DNA of 64,000 bases. It comes from Cesiribacter sp964504565 (GTDB lineage Bacteria > Bacteroidota > Bacteroidia > Cytophagales > Cyclobacteriaceae). The notes beneath the pieces were generated by a model. That model made no database searches. It worked only from the letters and a program-made list of their open reading frames with translations, and was not told where the DNA came from. The stretch lies in assembly GCA_964504565.1 (NCBI GenBank), contig CAZDEY010000001.1, positions 248,001 through 312,000 of the forward strand. Direction: 5' to 3'. Shown piece by piece: positions 27,921 to 37,217 of this stretch (its first letter is position 1; each line of letters opens with the position of its first letter). A program made the translations under genes and the position numbers.

Positions 27921-29471
27921 TTAAACACTATTTCGTTCAGCGTAAGGCATATCAGGCAACTGGATTCTTACTATTGTTCCTACGTCTACCTCACTATTCA
28001 GGCTAATTTCTCCGCCCAGTTTTTCCACCGCATTTTTTACTATATACAAACCTAAGCCAATACCCTGAGCCTGCTCGTTAGCTCTGAAAAACATATCAAA
28101 AACCTTTTCCTGAAAACTTTCCGGTATACCCCGGCCATTGTCTTTAATTTCCAGAACAAAATCGGTGGTGTAGCTGCAGCGTATATCCACAATTGTTTTG
28201 CGGCCGGGCTCGCGGTACCGGATTGCGTTTTCCACTAAGTTAAATACTATTGAAAACAGTAATTGAAAGTCGGTATTTATGGTATGACTATCTAGTTGGC
28301 GGTTTAGGGTTACGTCTTTCCAGTCGGTAAGCAGGTGCAGCTTGCGGCATACCTGGTCAATTAGGTCATCTAGGTTTACCCGTTTAATTTCCAGCTTGCC
28401 TTGTTTTAAGCGGGTTATATCCAGCAGTTCTTCTAAGGTGTTTTCCAGGGTTAAAGAGGTAGCCTTTAGCAGATCGAGGTAGTAGCAGGCCTGGGCATCC
28501 TTTACTTCCTTTTGGGCCAGATATATAAGTCCTTTAATGGAGGCTACTGGCCCTTTAAGGTTGTGCGAGGCCCGGTACATAAAGGTTTCCAGTTCGTGGC
28601 TTAAATCGCGCAGGCGGCGTTCTTGTTTGCGGCTATCGGTCAAATCGATAAACATAGCCAGCATACAATCTTCTTTTTCTACTTCTATAGCCGTGGCCGA
28701 AATTACCAGGTGCCGTTCGCGCCCGCGGCCGTCTTTCATTACTATGGGCAGGCGGGCTACCTGATGGCCTTGTTGTATTTGGACTTTAATTTTATCGCGT
28801 ACGCCTTCATCTGCCCAAGCTCCCAAATCGGTGGCTTTCTTGCCAATTAATTTATCTTTAGAATAGCCCGAAGCCGCTATAAAAGCATCATTGGCGTTAA
28901 CCAGCAGGCTATCTTCTACCCTAGAGATTGTGGCCGGAATAGGGCAGGAGTTAAAGGCTTTGCTGAATTTCTCTTCTGATCGTTTAAGCTTTTCGCGACC
29001 TTCGCACTCTTCGGTAACATCTACCAGCACCCCAATTTTTTCTACCGCTACGCCATCTTCCCAGTGCAGTTTTATAGAATCGCGTACCCAGCGGATTTTT
29101 CCGTTACCATCGGTTATGCGGTATTCCATGGTATGCTCCCGATTTTCTTCCGTAGCTTCTTGGCAGGCTTTTAGTACCCAACCGGCATCATCTTTATGAA
29201 TAATTTTCTTCCAAAAGTCATCCTTTACCCAATCTTCCAAAGGGTAGTGGAAAAGCTTTTCGGCTTGCGGGCTTACGTAGCTAAAGTCGAGGCTATCTAT
29301 ATCAGCCCGCCAAATTACGGCACCTATTGTTTCTACCAACAAGCGGTATTGGTCGCTGGTCAGGTTCAGGAAATCTAGCTGACGGTGGGTCTCATCCGCA
29401 TTTTTGGGTACGGGTTGGCTGGCCGTTGAAGGCTGAAAATCTTCACTACCAGGCTGGTCAGGACTCCTCAT
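27921..29471 (-). CDS. PAS-PAS sensor histidine kinase, soluble
   Basis: 516 residues with no membrane segment. First PAS/PAC (from YRLLVETIGAVIWRADI to VGVLVDVTEE), second PAS (FSKAFNSCPIPATISRV to MLAMFIDLTD), HisKA with MYRASHNLKGPVASIKGL (acceptor H), HATPase with LVENAIRYREPG and the IGLGLYIVKNAVEKLGG G-box. The SHNLKGP form is common in Bacteroidota kinases. No regulator gene is adjacent, so the output is unknown. Confidence 0.88.
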   Translation of the reverse strand: MRSPDQPGSEDFQPSTASQPVPKNADETHRQLDFLNLTSDQYRLLVETIGAVIWRADIDSLDFSYVSPQAEKLFHYPLEDWVKDDFWKKIIHKDDAGWVLKACQEATEENREHTMEYRITDGNGKIRWVRDSIKLHWEDGVAVEKIGVLVDVTEECEGREKLKRSEEKFSKAFNSCPIPATISRVEDSLLVNANDAFIAASGYSKDKLIGKKATDLGAWADEGVRDKIKVQIQQGHQVARLPIVMKDGRGRERHLVISATAIEVEKEDCMLAMFIDLTDSRKQERRLRDLSHELETFMYRASHNLKGPVASIKGLIYLAQKEVKDAQACYYLDLLKATSLTLENTLEELLDITRLKQGKLEIKRVNLDDLIDQVCRKLHLLTDWKDVTLNRQLDSHTINTDFQLLFSIVFNLVENAIRYREPGRKTIVDIRCSYTTDFVLEIKDNGRGIPESFQEKVFDMFFRANEQAQGIGLGLYIVKNAVEKLGGEISLNSEVDVGTIVRIQLPDMPYAERNSV

Positions 29472-29633
29472 AATTTTGTAACTCTAGGCTTCAGGCATAC
29501 TATACCCGAGTAGGCGGCTTTAGTAAAAGTTGACCCTTAATATCAGGTTCTTTCAAAATAGGACTTATTCAGCAAAAAAGCTCTATTTACTGGCTATATT
29601 ATTACAAAATTATAAACTTTACCGGTTAACATT

Positions 29634-31478
29634 TTACTGAGCTACCGCGTCGCCCCGCAATTGCCGGAACCTTTTGCGAGCCTCAGCCGCAAATACGCTA
29701 CCGGAATATTTCTTTAGAAACTCAGCGTAGGCAGCCATTGCTTCCTGGGTTTTGTTCAGTTTTTCCTGCAGAAGCCTGGCTTGCATAAAGGCCGCATCGT
29801 CCGCCAGTAAATCTTGAGCCCATTCTTTGGTAATTCGCTCTAAGCGTTCCATAGCCGCCTGGGCATCATCCAGGGTCAAGTAGTTTTTAGCTTGTAGCAT
29901 ATACACCTCATCGGTAAGGCTATGGCTGGGCCATTTTTTAAGAAAATTTTGTAGAGCCTGGGCTGCTTCTTGGTGCTTATTTTGGTAGAGTAGTAGTTCC
30001 ACATCGGAGTAATCTCTCAGCGGGCCCGCGGTACTATCTAAATAGCTGTTATTTTTAATTAGCAGACTTAGGGCCATGGCGTCGTTGGCAATCTCGCGGG
30101 TGGTTGCTTCTTTTAGCACATCTAAGTGCCCCTGAGCCAACTCAAATTCTCCTTTGAAGTAGGAGAGCCGGCCGTTGCGTAACTTGGCCTCATAGCCCAT
30201 CGGATCGTCTTTAAAATCCTTGTCTACCTGAGCGTATAACAGAGCGGCTTCCCAAGGCTCACCAATCAGCAAATAAATATCGCCCAAGCTTAGTTTACTT
30301 TTAGCCTTTAGGGTAGGGGGTATGCGTGGGTTTTCCAGCAACTTAGTAAGAATTTCTACAGCCTTGGGTTTTTCATCCAGATAGAAGGCGTACAACATTG
30401 CCATACTGTTTTGAGCCTCCAGGGCGGTGGGTAAATCGCGGGTTTGGGCCGAAAGCTCCTGGTAATCCTGAAGCAGCGTTCTAATTTCAGCCGTATCAAC
30501 CGGATAAGTAATCTTAACCAGTTCTTCGCGAGCGTTAATTAGGTAATTGCGTAGGCGGTAGTAGTCGGGGCGGTTGCTGAAATTTTGGGTTACGTACTCA
30601 AATATCTCTACGGCATTTTCGTAGGCCTTGTTCTCCTGCGCTATATGGCCAATTTCCAGTAATTGATCTGGGCCGCTATCCCGGCGTTTTTGTAGGGCCC
30701 GCGCTTGCACAAATGCTCCGTAGAAATTCTTCTGCTGCAAGTGTAGCCATATCAGTAGTTCCGGGTAGTTTTCGTTGTTGGGTTCCTCCTGCAGGCGTTG
30801 GTACAACCGATTTTCCAGCGCTTCCATTTCTTCGGGGCTGCGCAACTGGTTTTGCAGCATGTTTTTAGCGTGCTGAGCGCGCTGTGGATAAGTATTGATG
30901 TATTGGAAGTACTCATCGTACATCTTATCTTCCTGCCCCAGAATATTATACAGGGCGGCTAGTTGTAAAGAATAATCCTGACCAGATTCGCCCTGCTGGC
31001 TCCGGGCCAGGGTGTATACCGCTACTGCCCGTTCGTACAGCCGCCGGCCGGATAGCATTTGTGCAACCATGTGGGTTTTGAACGGATTGGCAATACCCGC
31101 CTGAATTACATCATCGTACAGCTTTTCCGATTTTTTTGTATCGCCGCTCAGCTCGTAAACCTGAGCCAGATCCAGTTGGTAGCGTTCTCGGTTCTCGCGG
31201 TACTTAATTACCTTTTCCAGATATTTTTCGGCAGTTCTGAAATCCTGCTGATTTATTAACAGCTCCAGATACGTGTTGTGGATAGATGCCCAGTTTTCTT
31301 CGCGCTTGGCTATTTCATCAAACAGGGGGCGGGCTTTTTCCAGATCGCCTTGTTCGTAATATTGCTCAGCCAGCTCAATTTTATCTGCTTCCTGCGCCTG
31401 GCATAAAACAACCCCCAACAAGCATAAGCCCAACAAGAAAATTTTTTTCGAAACCGACCAATCCTTCATAATCCACAT
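29634..31478 (-). CDS. Exported TPR-repeat protein
   Basis: 614 residues drawn from the ATG at 31478; the fourth codon (31469) is also ATG and gives a cleaner signal peptide (MKDWSVSKKIFLLGLCLLG). The signal ends near CQA, and nearly all the rest is helical TPR-like repeats (AEQYYEQGDLEKARPLFDEIA, YAQVDKDFKDDPMGYEAKLRNGRL, AMAAYAEFLKKYSGSVFAAEARKR). The last repeats resemble the YbgF/TolA-associated type. A periplasmic scaffold role is likely, with no specific partner visible. Its 5' end and coding region carry DnaA-box matches. Confidence 0.75.
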   Translation of the reverse strand: MWIMKDWSVSKKIFLLGLCLLGVVLCQAQEADKIELAEQYYEQGDLEKARPLFDEIAKREENWASIHNTYLELLINQQDFRTAEKYLEKVIKYRENRERYQLDLAQVYELSGDTKKSEKLYDDVIQAGIANPFKTHMVAQMLSGRRLYERAVAVYTLARSQQGESGQDYSLQLAALYNILGQEDKMYDEYFQYINTYPQRAQHAKNMLQNQLRSPEEMEALENRLYQRLQEEPNNENYPELLIWLHLQQKNFYGAFVQARALQKRRDSGPDQLLEIGHIAQENKAYENAVEIFEYVTQNFSNRPDYYRLRNYLINAREELVKITYPVDTAEIRTLLQDYQELSAQTRDLPTALEAQNSMAMLYAFYLDEKPKAVEILTKLLENPRIPPTLKAKSKLSLGDIYLLIGEPWEAALLYAQVDKDFKDDPMGYEAKLRNGRLSYFKGEFELAQGHLDVLKEATTREIANDAMALSLLIKNNSYLDSTAGPLRDYSDVELLLYQNKHQEAAQALQNFLKKWPSHSLTDEVYMLQAKNYLTLDDAQAAMERLERITKEWAQDLLADDAAFMQARLLQEKLNKTQEAMAAYAEFLKKYSGSVFAAEARKRFRQLRGDAVAQ

Positions 31479-31759
31479 GCTTATAAGTATATATAAAACT
31501 TATAATTAAAATTTTTTATTGTTGCTATTATAGTGTGAATTGGTGCATAACCTGTATAGTTTTAACCCTACTATTCTTTCTGCGTGTGGATAAGTAAATG
31601 TAAGGTTGAAGTAAGGTATCATAACTTTCTAGTCTATAGGTTATTACCGTTATCCACTTAAAGTTCCACATCAGGCTAAATTTCCTGTTGAAACTTTTTT
31701 AGGCTGTTAATCCGGTTGGTATAAGTTGCGGGAAATTAGCCTTTTATCCCACCGGGCTT
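31479..31759. other. Candidate replication origin region (AT-rich, DnaA boxes)
   Basis: A 281-bp gene-free stretch. 31481-31530 is almost entirely A and T and would melt easily. DnaA-box matches (TTATCCACA): perfect at 31585-31593 (minus orientation), 8 of 9 at 31650-31658 and at 31469-31477. Further boxes lie in the neighbouring gene at 31277-31285 (8 of 9) and 30883-30891 (perfect). Two parS-type sites and mnmG are about 5 kb away. Against it, the genes on both sides run the same way. A plain promoter region for the TPR gene is the alternative. Confidence 0.45.
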
Positions 31760-33535
31760 CTACTCTTGCTCTAATTCCACAGCTGGGCTACTGGTTTCGT
31801 CAGCAGTTTCCACAGTATTAACCGGCTTATTCACATTTAAAATGGGTTGCTCCACCACCCAGTTTTCTTTTAAAGTTATAGCTTCCGGAACTATAACTAC
31901 TTTCTCTGCCGGGCTTAAAGTTGCTAAGTTGCCGGCATCCCAGCGCCCGTTTTTGTTCTCATCAAATATAACCCTAAGCTGATAGGTACCGGCAGGCAGC
32001 CAATTGAATTCATAATCTGCTGGGCTTCCGGTTAGTTCCCTGATAATTTTTTTATCGCTGGTATTTACTAACTGCAGAATAAAAGCACTATCGGTTGGTT
32101 GTATTTTGCCTTTGAGGGTTCCGTAGGCTTCCGCTTTTTGCAACGTATACTTCAGTTGCTGTTCCTTTAAGCTATCTCCTTCAACACTAATAAATGTTCC
32201 CTTGGGACTGTATAGAATCACCTCCTGCTTCGTACTTTCAGCCTGACCACCTACTAAGGCCCGAGCTCCCTGTTGGGCTGCTTTGGTTTGGGTGGTATCA
32301 GCCGGTGGCTTCGGTGGGCTTAACTTCTGAATAATTGTGAGCTTATCCTTAAACGTATTCCACTGCCAGTTGCCAATGGCTGTATCTAAACGGGCCACAT
32401 TTACACTATCATACCTAAATACCAGGCTATCCGTATTCCAGCTGCTAACTGGTTTAGAAAAGTTTAGCGTGAGTTCTGCCAATAGTGGCAAAGTTTTGCC
32501 GTTCTCCGGCTCTACCGAAACCTCAAATGCGGCAGGCTTCCTTTCGCTTTCCCTAAATTGTATAGAAATGGTATCTTGTACAGTTTGGCCTATAGAATCA
32601 GTTGCCAGCACTATTGTAGTCAAACTATCCTGAGGTAAATTTCTGGGGTAGAAGCGTACCTTTTTGTTTTCTTCAGTTAAGCTGTACTGGGGTAGGTATA
32701 GGCTATCGTTTGTATTAAAGCTTATTTCGTATAGACCTTTATTGTAGGTTAGCTCAAAATAGGTACCCGCGGGTCGGGCAGCATTAAGCCGAAGCGGTTC
32801 GCTATTGGCCCGGTATATAGCAATATCGATATTACTAAGGTTACTGCTATCGGCTAGCACTAGGGTATCGCTTACGTAGCCGTAAGCTTCGGATTTGGTT
32901 TGCAGGGTAAGGTTATTATTCTTGTCTGCGTACGCATACAGTAAATATCTGCCGGGTTTTAAGTTTCGAAGCTCGTAAGTGCCGGCGTCGCTGGCTTGAG
33001 TGTAATACAGGGGTTTATCCTCTTCTACATTTAGGGTATCCTTAGCACTATATAGCGCCAAGGTTGCCTGCTTTGCTGCCTGGCCGGTAAATAAATTAGT
33101 TACGGTTCCTTCTATTTTAAGCGAGTCAATATAGTTGCCGGTACTAAAGGCTAGGTATAGCATTTCTACAGCATTTCCTTCGTTTAAATCGCCTAAGCCA
33201 TCTCTAAAATTAAAGGTGTACGTAGTACTGTCGGCAAAGCTTTCTTCAAACTCCAGCACTACGGTGTTTTTATTTATCTTAGTCTTGTACCGAATGTCCG
33301 TTCGGGGACTTATTAGCAGTTGTTGCTGTAAGTTGTTCTGCTTAATATCTTCATTAAATTCCAGCGCTATAGTGCGGCCTTTGTAATTAGTAGCGTTCAG
33401 GCTAGGTATGGCTTTAACTAAAGTAGGCGGAATAGTATCTCGGGGGCCGCCATCGGGTGAGCCTACGCTGGCACACCGGCTTAAGCTAGTTAGTATTACC
33501 AAGCTTAGTAGTATAAGAGTTACGAGGCTACGCAT
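31760..33535 (-). CDS. Lipoprotein with N-terminal Ig-like (SbsA-type) domain
   Basis: 591 residues. N-terminal signal with a Cys at about residue 21 (SLSRC), then SVGSPDGGPRDTIPPTLVKAIP, an opening often seen in Bacteroidota Ig-like lipoproteins. An Ig-like fold of about 100 residues follows (IALEFNEDIKQ...TTYTFNFRDGLGDLNEGN). Later come two carboxypeptidase-regulatory-like segments (GTYELRNLKPGRYLLYAYADKN and YEFNWLPAGTYQLRVIFDENKNGRWD). It is the last gene of the mnmG block and overlaps the methyltransferase end by 8 nt. Probably at the outer membrane; role unknown. Confidence 0.75.
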   Translation of the reverse strand: MRSLVTLILLSLVILTSLSRCASVGSPDGGPRDTIPPTLVKAIPSLNATNYKGRTIALEFNEDIKQNNLQQQLLISPRTDIRYKTKINKNTVVLEFEESFADSTTYTFNFRDGLGDLNEGNAVEMLYLAFSTGNYIDSLKIEGTVTNLFTGQAAKQATLALYSAKDTLNVEEDKPLYYTQASDAGTYELRNLKPGRYLLYAYADKNNNLTLQTKSEAYGYVSDTLVLADSSNLSNIDIAIYRANSEPLRLNAARPAGTYFELTYNKGLYEISFNTNDSLYLPQYSLTEENKKVRFYPRNLPQDSLTTIVLATDSIGQTVQDTISIQFRESERKPAAFEVSVEPENGKTLPLLAELTLNFSKPVSSWNTDSLVFRYDSVNVARLDTAIGNWQWNTFKDKLTIIQKLSPPKPPADTTQTKAAQQGARALVGGQAESTKQEVILYSPKGTFISVEGDSLKEQQLKYTLQKAEAYGTLKGKIQPTDSAFILQLVNTSDKKIIRELTGSPADYEFNWLPAGTYQLRVIFDENKNGRWDAGNLATLSPAEKVVIVPEAITLKENWVVEQPILNVNKPVNTVETADETSSPAVELEQE

Positions 33536-34418
33536 TTTGCTTTTTTAAAACGTAGATTAAACTTGAGTATTGCCCGCTGCTGGCTGCCTTAAGGTTACTG
33601 CTTAGTCCTTTTATAACTGCCTTAGGGTAACGCAGTATGGATCCGCCCTTATATTGTTCGCTTAGCAGGCTTACGTAGTAGGAATCGAACTTCATCGGTA
33701 ATATATCCTGAACGGTTAGGCTATACTTTGATGCTAGTTCAGCTACTGATTCCGGCGAGAAGTGGTACAAATGGCGGGGTACATCCCAGGCAGCCCAATA
33801 TTCTTTATAGTATTGAGCATCATTGCTTTTCCAATTTGGTAGGGCTACTATTAACCGGCCGTTATCTTCCAGCATATCAGTAATCTTGAGCATACTTTCA
33901 TTTAGCTTATGAATATGTTCTAATACGTGCCACATAGTTATTGTCTTGTACTGTTCGAAATTCATAGCTAACAGGTTATTCTCTATTTTAATATTAAGTC
34001 GTTGTTCAGCTAGCTTTCTTGCCCCGTCATCTACTTCTACACCGGCAATATGCCAGCCCGCAGCTTCCATACTATCCAGAAAGTACCCGGTTCCGCAGCC
34101 TATATCTAATATCTTTCCTTTATTCGGAATAGCTTTATTTAGTAGATCTACCTTTTGGCTCATGGTAATTCTTCTAACCTGCTTGTAGACCCGGTTTATT
34201 AGCGAGTTTCCTTCATCTTTGTGAGATATGTAAAGTTCAGTAGCATAGTACGGAGCAATTTGGTGTTCGGCTGGTCGTGGGCTAGTAAACATTAGGGTGC
34301 AGTTTTCACAACTTTGAATACTAAATTCCTCACCAGACACGCTAAAATCTTTAATAGTGTATGCTAAATGAAATTGCCCGCTGTTACAGAGCGGGCAAGT
34401 TTTAAGAATTTCGGCCAT
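33528..34418 (-). CDS. Class I SAM-dependent methyltransferase with N-terminal Cys motif
   Basis: 296 residues. It opens with a possible zinc ribbon, CPLCNSGQF and CENCTLMFTSPRP. Motif I is GKILDIGCGTGYFLDSME (about residues 98-115), followed by acidic VEVDDGA, TMWHVLEHIHKL and RLIVALPNW. The acceptor is unknown; similar proteins modify sugars or small metabolites. It is 8 nt behind mnmG and overlaps the next gene, so it belongs to that operon. Confidence 0.82.
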   Translation of the reverse strand: MAEILKTCPLCNSGQFHLAYTIKDFSVSGEEFSIQSCENCTLMFTSPRPAEHQIAPYYATELYISHKDEGNSLINRVYKQVRRITMSQKVDLLNKAIPNKGKILDIGCGTGYFLDSMEAAGWHIAGVEVDDGARKLAEQRLNIKIENNLLAMNFEQYKTITMWHVLEHIHKLNESMLKITDMLEDNGRLIVALPNWKSNDAQYYKEYWAAWDVPRHLYHFSPESVAELASKYSLTVQDILPMKFDSYYVSLLSEQYKGGSILRYPKAVIKGLSSNLKAASSGQYSSLIYVLKKQNA

Positions 34419-34426
34419 TTTATACG

Positions 34427-36298
34427 CTATTTGCCTAAATATACGGTTAATACTGAAATATCGGCGGGCGATACCCCGCTTATACGACTGGCCTGGCCAA
34501 TAGTTACCGGACGCTGTTTTCCAAGCTTTTGCTTAGATTCGGCCGAAAGCGCAGTAATCTTGCTATAATCAAAATTTTGTGGGATTCTGTGGTTTTCCAG
34601 ATTCTCCATCTTTTCAGCCAGCAAACGCTCTTTCTCTATATAGTTTTCGTACTTAATCTGTACTTCGGCTTGTTCTATTACTTCCTTAGCGTATTGGTTT
34701 ATGTAGTCTTTTAGACCAGAATCAAGCTCTGCTAAGTTATACATTCCTATTTGCGGCCTACGTAGCAGATTTATAGCTGGAGCTTTTTCCTTTAGGCCGG
34801 CAGTATTCATACTACCTTCTAATTGCTGATTAACCTCGCTAGGTTCTAGTTTTTTATGCTGAAGATCATTTATTAAGCGTTTAACCTCCGCCCGTTTAGC
34901 TTCCATCTTCGCTAATCTTTCCTCACCGGCTAAACCTATATCATAACCCTTTTGAGTTAGTCGTAAGTCTGCATTATCCTGACGTAGCAATATCCTATAT
35001 TCAGCTCGTGAGGTAAACATCCGATATGGTTCGTCAGTACCTTTATTTACTAGATCATCAATAAGTACCCCAATGTAAGCTTCCGAACGCTTCAGGATAA
35101 ACTCTTCTTTTTGGTGAACCTTATTATGAGCATTAATACCGGCCATCATCCCTTGGCAGGCAGCTTCTTCATAACCGGTTGTACCATTAATTTGCCCGGC
35201 GAAGTATAGGTTTTCAATTAACTGAGTTTCCAACGTCAGTTTTAACTGGGTAGGTGGAAAGTAGTCATACTCAATAGCATAACCAGGCCGGAACATTTTA
35301 GCGTTTTCAAACCCTACAATTTGTCGTAAGGCTTTCAACTGAATATCTTCCGGAAGTGAGGTAGAAAAGCCATTCACGTACACTTCTACCGTGTTCCAGC
35401 CTTCGGGTTCCACAAATATCTGGTGGCGATCTCGTTCCGCAAAACGATTAATTTTATCTTCTATTGACGGACAATAGCGTGGTCCCAAGCCCTGAATTCG
35501 TCCGTTGAACATAGGAGATTTATCGAATCCTTCCTTTAGCGTTTCATGGACATTAGTATTAGTATAGGTTATATAACAACTCCGTTGCTGGTCACTAGTT
35601 AAGGTAGTATTGGTTAAATAAGAAAAGGTACCACCTTCTTCGTCCCCTTGCTGTTCCTCCATCAGGCTATAATTTAGGCTTCGGCCATCTACCCGCGGGG
35701 GGGTTCCAGTTTTCATCCTTCCGCTTTCGAAACCTAATTCTAATAGTTGCTCAGTTAAGCCCGTGGCTGATTTTTCCCCGGTTCGGCCTCCGCCAAAGTT
35801 TTTCTCTCCTATATGTATTAAACCATTCAGGAAAGTGCCGTTAGTTAGAATCACGGATTTTGCTGGTATTTCCAGACCTAACCCAGTTTTAACTCCAACC
35901 ACTTTATTATTCTTAACTATAATCTCCCGCACCATTTCTTGCCACATATCAAGGTTTGGTGTTTGCTCTAGTGCTAATCTCCATTCCTCGGCAAATTTCA
36001 TTCTATCACTTTGAGCCCTAGGGCTCCACATAGCCGGCCCTTTACTTTTATTCAGCATACGAAATTGGATCATTGACTTATCGGTAATGATACCACTCAT
36101 CCCTCCTAGTGCATCAATTTCTCTAACTATCTGGCCCTTCGCCACCCCGCCCATTGCCGGGTTACACGACATTTGGGCTATGGTGTGCATATTCATAGTC
36201 ACCAAAAGTACCTTAGACCCCATCTGGGCTGCTGCATTAGCTGCCTCACAGCCGGCATGTCCGGCTCCAACTACCACCAAATCGTATTCAGGAAACAT
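34427..36298 (-). CDS. mnmG: tRNA uridine-5-carboxymethylaminomethyl synthesis enzyme MnmG (GidA)
   Basis: 623 residues, the usual length. FAD-binding VVVGAGHAGCEAANAAA at residues 8-24; family blocks CNPAMGGVAKGQIVREIDALGG, GTFLNGLIHIGEKNFGGGR, TGTPPRVDGRSL, YCPSIEDKI and GYEEAACQGMMAGINA. With MnmE it builds the carboxymethylaminomethyl group on wobble U34 of several tRNAs. mnmG is often near the replication origin in bacteria. Two parS-type palindromes lie directly upstream, between it and ybeY. Confidence 0.97.
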   Translation of the reverse strand: MFPEYDLVVVGAGHAGCEAANAAAQMGSKVLLVTMNMHTIAQMSCNPAMGGVAKGQIVREIDALGGMSGIITDKSMIQFRMLNKSKGPAMWSPRAQSDRMKFAEEWRLALEQTPNLDMWQEMVREIIVKNNKVVGVKTGLGLEIPAKSVILTNGTFLNGLIHIGEKNFGGGRTGEKSATGLTEQLLELGFESGRMKTGTPPRVDGRSLNYSLMEEQQGDEEGGTFSYLTNTTLTSDQQRSCYITYTNTNVHETLKEGFDKSPMFNGRIQGLGPRYCPSIEDKINRFAERDRHQIFVEPEGWNTVEVYVNGFSTSLPEDIQLKALRQIVGFENAKMFRPGYAIEYDYFPPTQLKLTLETQLIENLYFAGQINGTTGYEEAACQGMMAGINAHNKVHQKEEFILKRSEAYIGVLIDDLVNKGTDEPYRMFTSRAEYRILLRQDNADLRLTQKGYDIGLAGEERLAKMEAKRAEVKRLINDLQHKKLEPSEVNQQLEGSMNTAGLKEKAPAINLLRRPQIGMYNLAELDSGLKDYINQYAKEVIEQAEVQIKYENYIEKERLLAEKMENLENHRIPQNFDYSKITALSAESKQKLGKQRPVTIGQASRISGVSPADISVLTVYLGK

Positions 36299-36310
36299 AT
36301 ATACTTAATT

Positions 36311-36326
36311 TGTTCCACGTGGAACA
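36311..36326. promoter_or_regulatory. parS: parS-type centromere site 1
   Basis: TGTTCCACGTGGAACA, a perfect 16-bp palindrome. It fits the widely conserved ParB target core GTTNCACGTGNAAC. It lies 13 nt before the mnmG start codon. Confidence 0.8.
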
Positions 36327-36347
36327 GCTATTATAAATTAGACTGAC

Positions 36348-36363
36348 CGTTCCACGTGGAACG
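36348..36363. promoter_or_regulatory. parS: parS-type centromere site 2
   Basis: CGTTCCACGTGGAACG, a perfect 16-bp palindrome with the same 14-bp core as site 1 and centred 37 bp from it. It touches the ybeY stop codon. Confidence 0.8.
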
Positions 36364-36798
36364 TTAATTCATATACAAAGATAAATAATGATCTTCTTTG
36401 TCTCGCATCAGTTTAGCTTCTTGATCCTCTTTATCGCCATAACCGCAAAGATGAAGTACACCGTGAACTAGTACTCTCTTAAGCTCCAGGGAAAATTCTG
36501 AGTTTAGTTTATTGGCATTGTCCTTGACTCTTTCCAGACTAACGAAAATATCTGCTTCAATTAAATCCGAATCTGGCTCACTATTATCAAACGTAATAAT
36601 GTCAGTATAGTAATCGTGCTGAAGGTATTGTCGGTTTATTTGAAGCATGTATTCATCGGAACAAAAAATGTAATTAATTGATTCGATTGTAAAACCTTCA
36701 CTCCTAGTGACTAAAAAAAGCCAATACTTAATGGCATTGGCTTCGTTATCAGAAATAGGATTTTCTACGTCTTCAGTAAAAAACTGAACGGTATCCAT
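36364..36798 (-). CDS. ybeY: Endoribonuclease YbeY (rRNA maturation factor)
   Basis: 144 residues. The family core is VLVHGVLHLCGYGDKEDQEAK. The zinc pattern HGxLHLxGY is kept, while the third position of the enterobacterial form (DH) reads GDK, a form I recall from Bacteroidota. It acts in 16S rRNA 3'-end processing and ribosome quality control. It lies 6 nt behind the RsbW-like gene and ahead of mnmG, within one operon-like block. Confidence 0.92.
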   Translation of the reverse strand: MDTVQFFTEDVENPISDNEANAIKYWLFLVTRSEGFTIESINYIFCSDEYMLQINRQYLQHDYYTDIITFDNSEPDSDLIEADIFVSLERVKDNANKLNSEFSLELKRVLVHGVLHLCGYGDKEDQEAKLMRDKEDHYLSLYMN

Positions 36799-36804
36799 AT
36801 ATAA

Positions 36805-37209
36805 TCAATTTGTATAAAAAGATAGCTCTACTATACGGCCTTCTTCCTGAAAATTAACCTCATCGGCAAGGTGCTTCATAAGAAAAATTCCTCTACCACC
36901 GGGCTTTTCAATGTTCTCCGGAGCGGTCGGATCTGGTAAATTGTTGTAATCAAATCCTGAACCTTCGTCTTCAATAGTAAAATTGATATTGCTTTCGTTC
37001 ATTATAAGCTTAAGACGAACATTCTTATTAGGATCCATCTTATTGCCGTGACGAATAGCATTATTAACCGATTCGGTAACGGCAATCATAATATTGCCGT
37101 ACAATCCATCGTCTAGCTGAAACTCTTCCTTAGCATTATCGATGAAGCTCTCTATCATCCTAATGTTTTCTACCAAAGAAGGTATCTCAATTTTTATAGT
37201 ATTAATCAT
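36805..37209 (-). CDS. RsbW-like anti-sigma / serine-kinase ATP-binding protein
   Basis: 134 residues, a single HATPase domain of the SpoIIAB/RsbW group. N-box MIAVTESVNNAIRHGN; glycine lid EDEGSGFDY and PGGRGIFLMKHLAD. Such proteins bind and phosphorylate an anti-sigma antagonist or hold a sigma factor. No antagonist gene is adjacent. It lies 8 nt behind the DUF4175 gene. Confidence 0.85.
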   Translation of the reverse strand: MINTIKIEIPSLVENIRMIESFIDNAKEEFQLDDGLYGNIMIAVTESVNNAIRHGNKMDPNKNVRLKLIMNESNINFTIEDEGSGFDYNNLPDPTAPENIEKPGGRGIFLMKHLADEVNFQEEGRIVELSFYTN

Positions 37210-37217
37210 GACTGATT

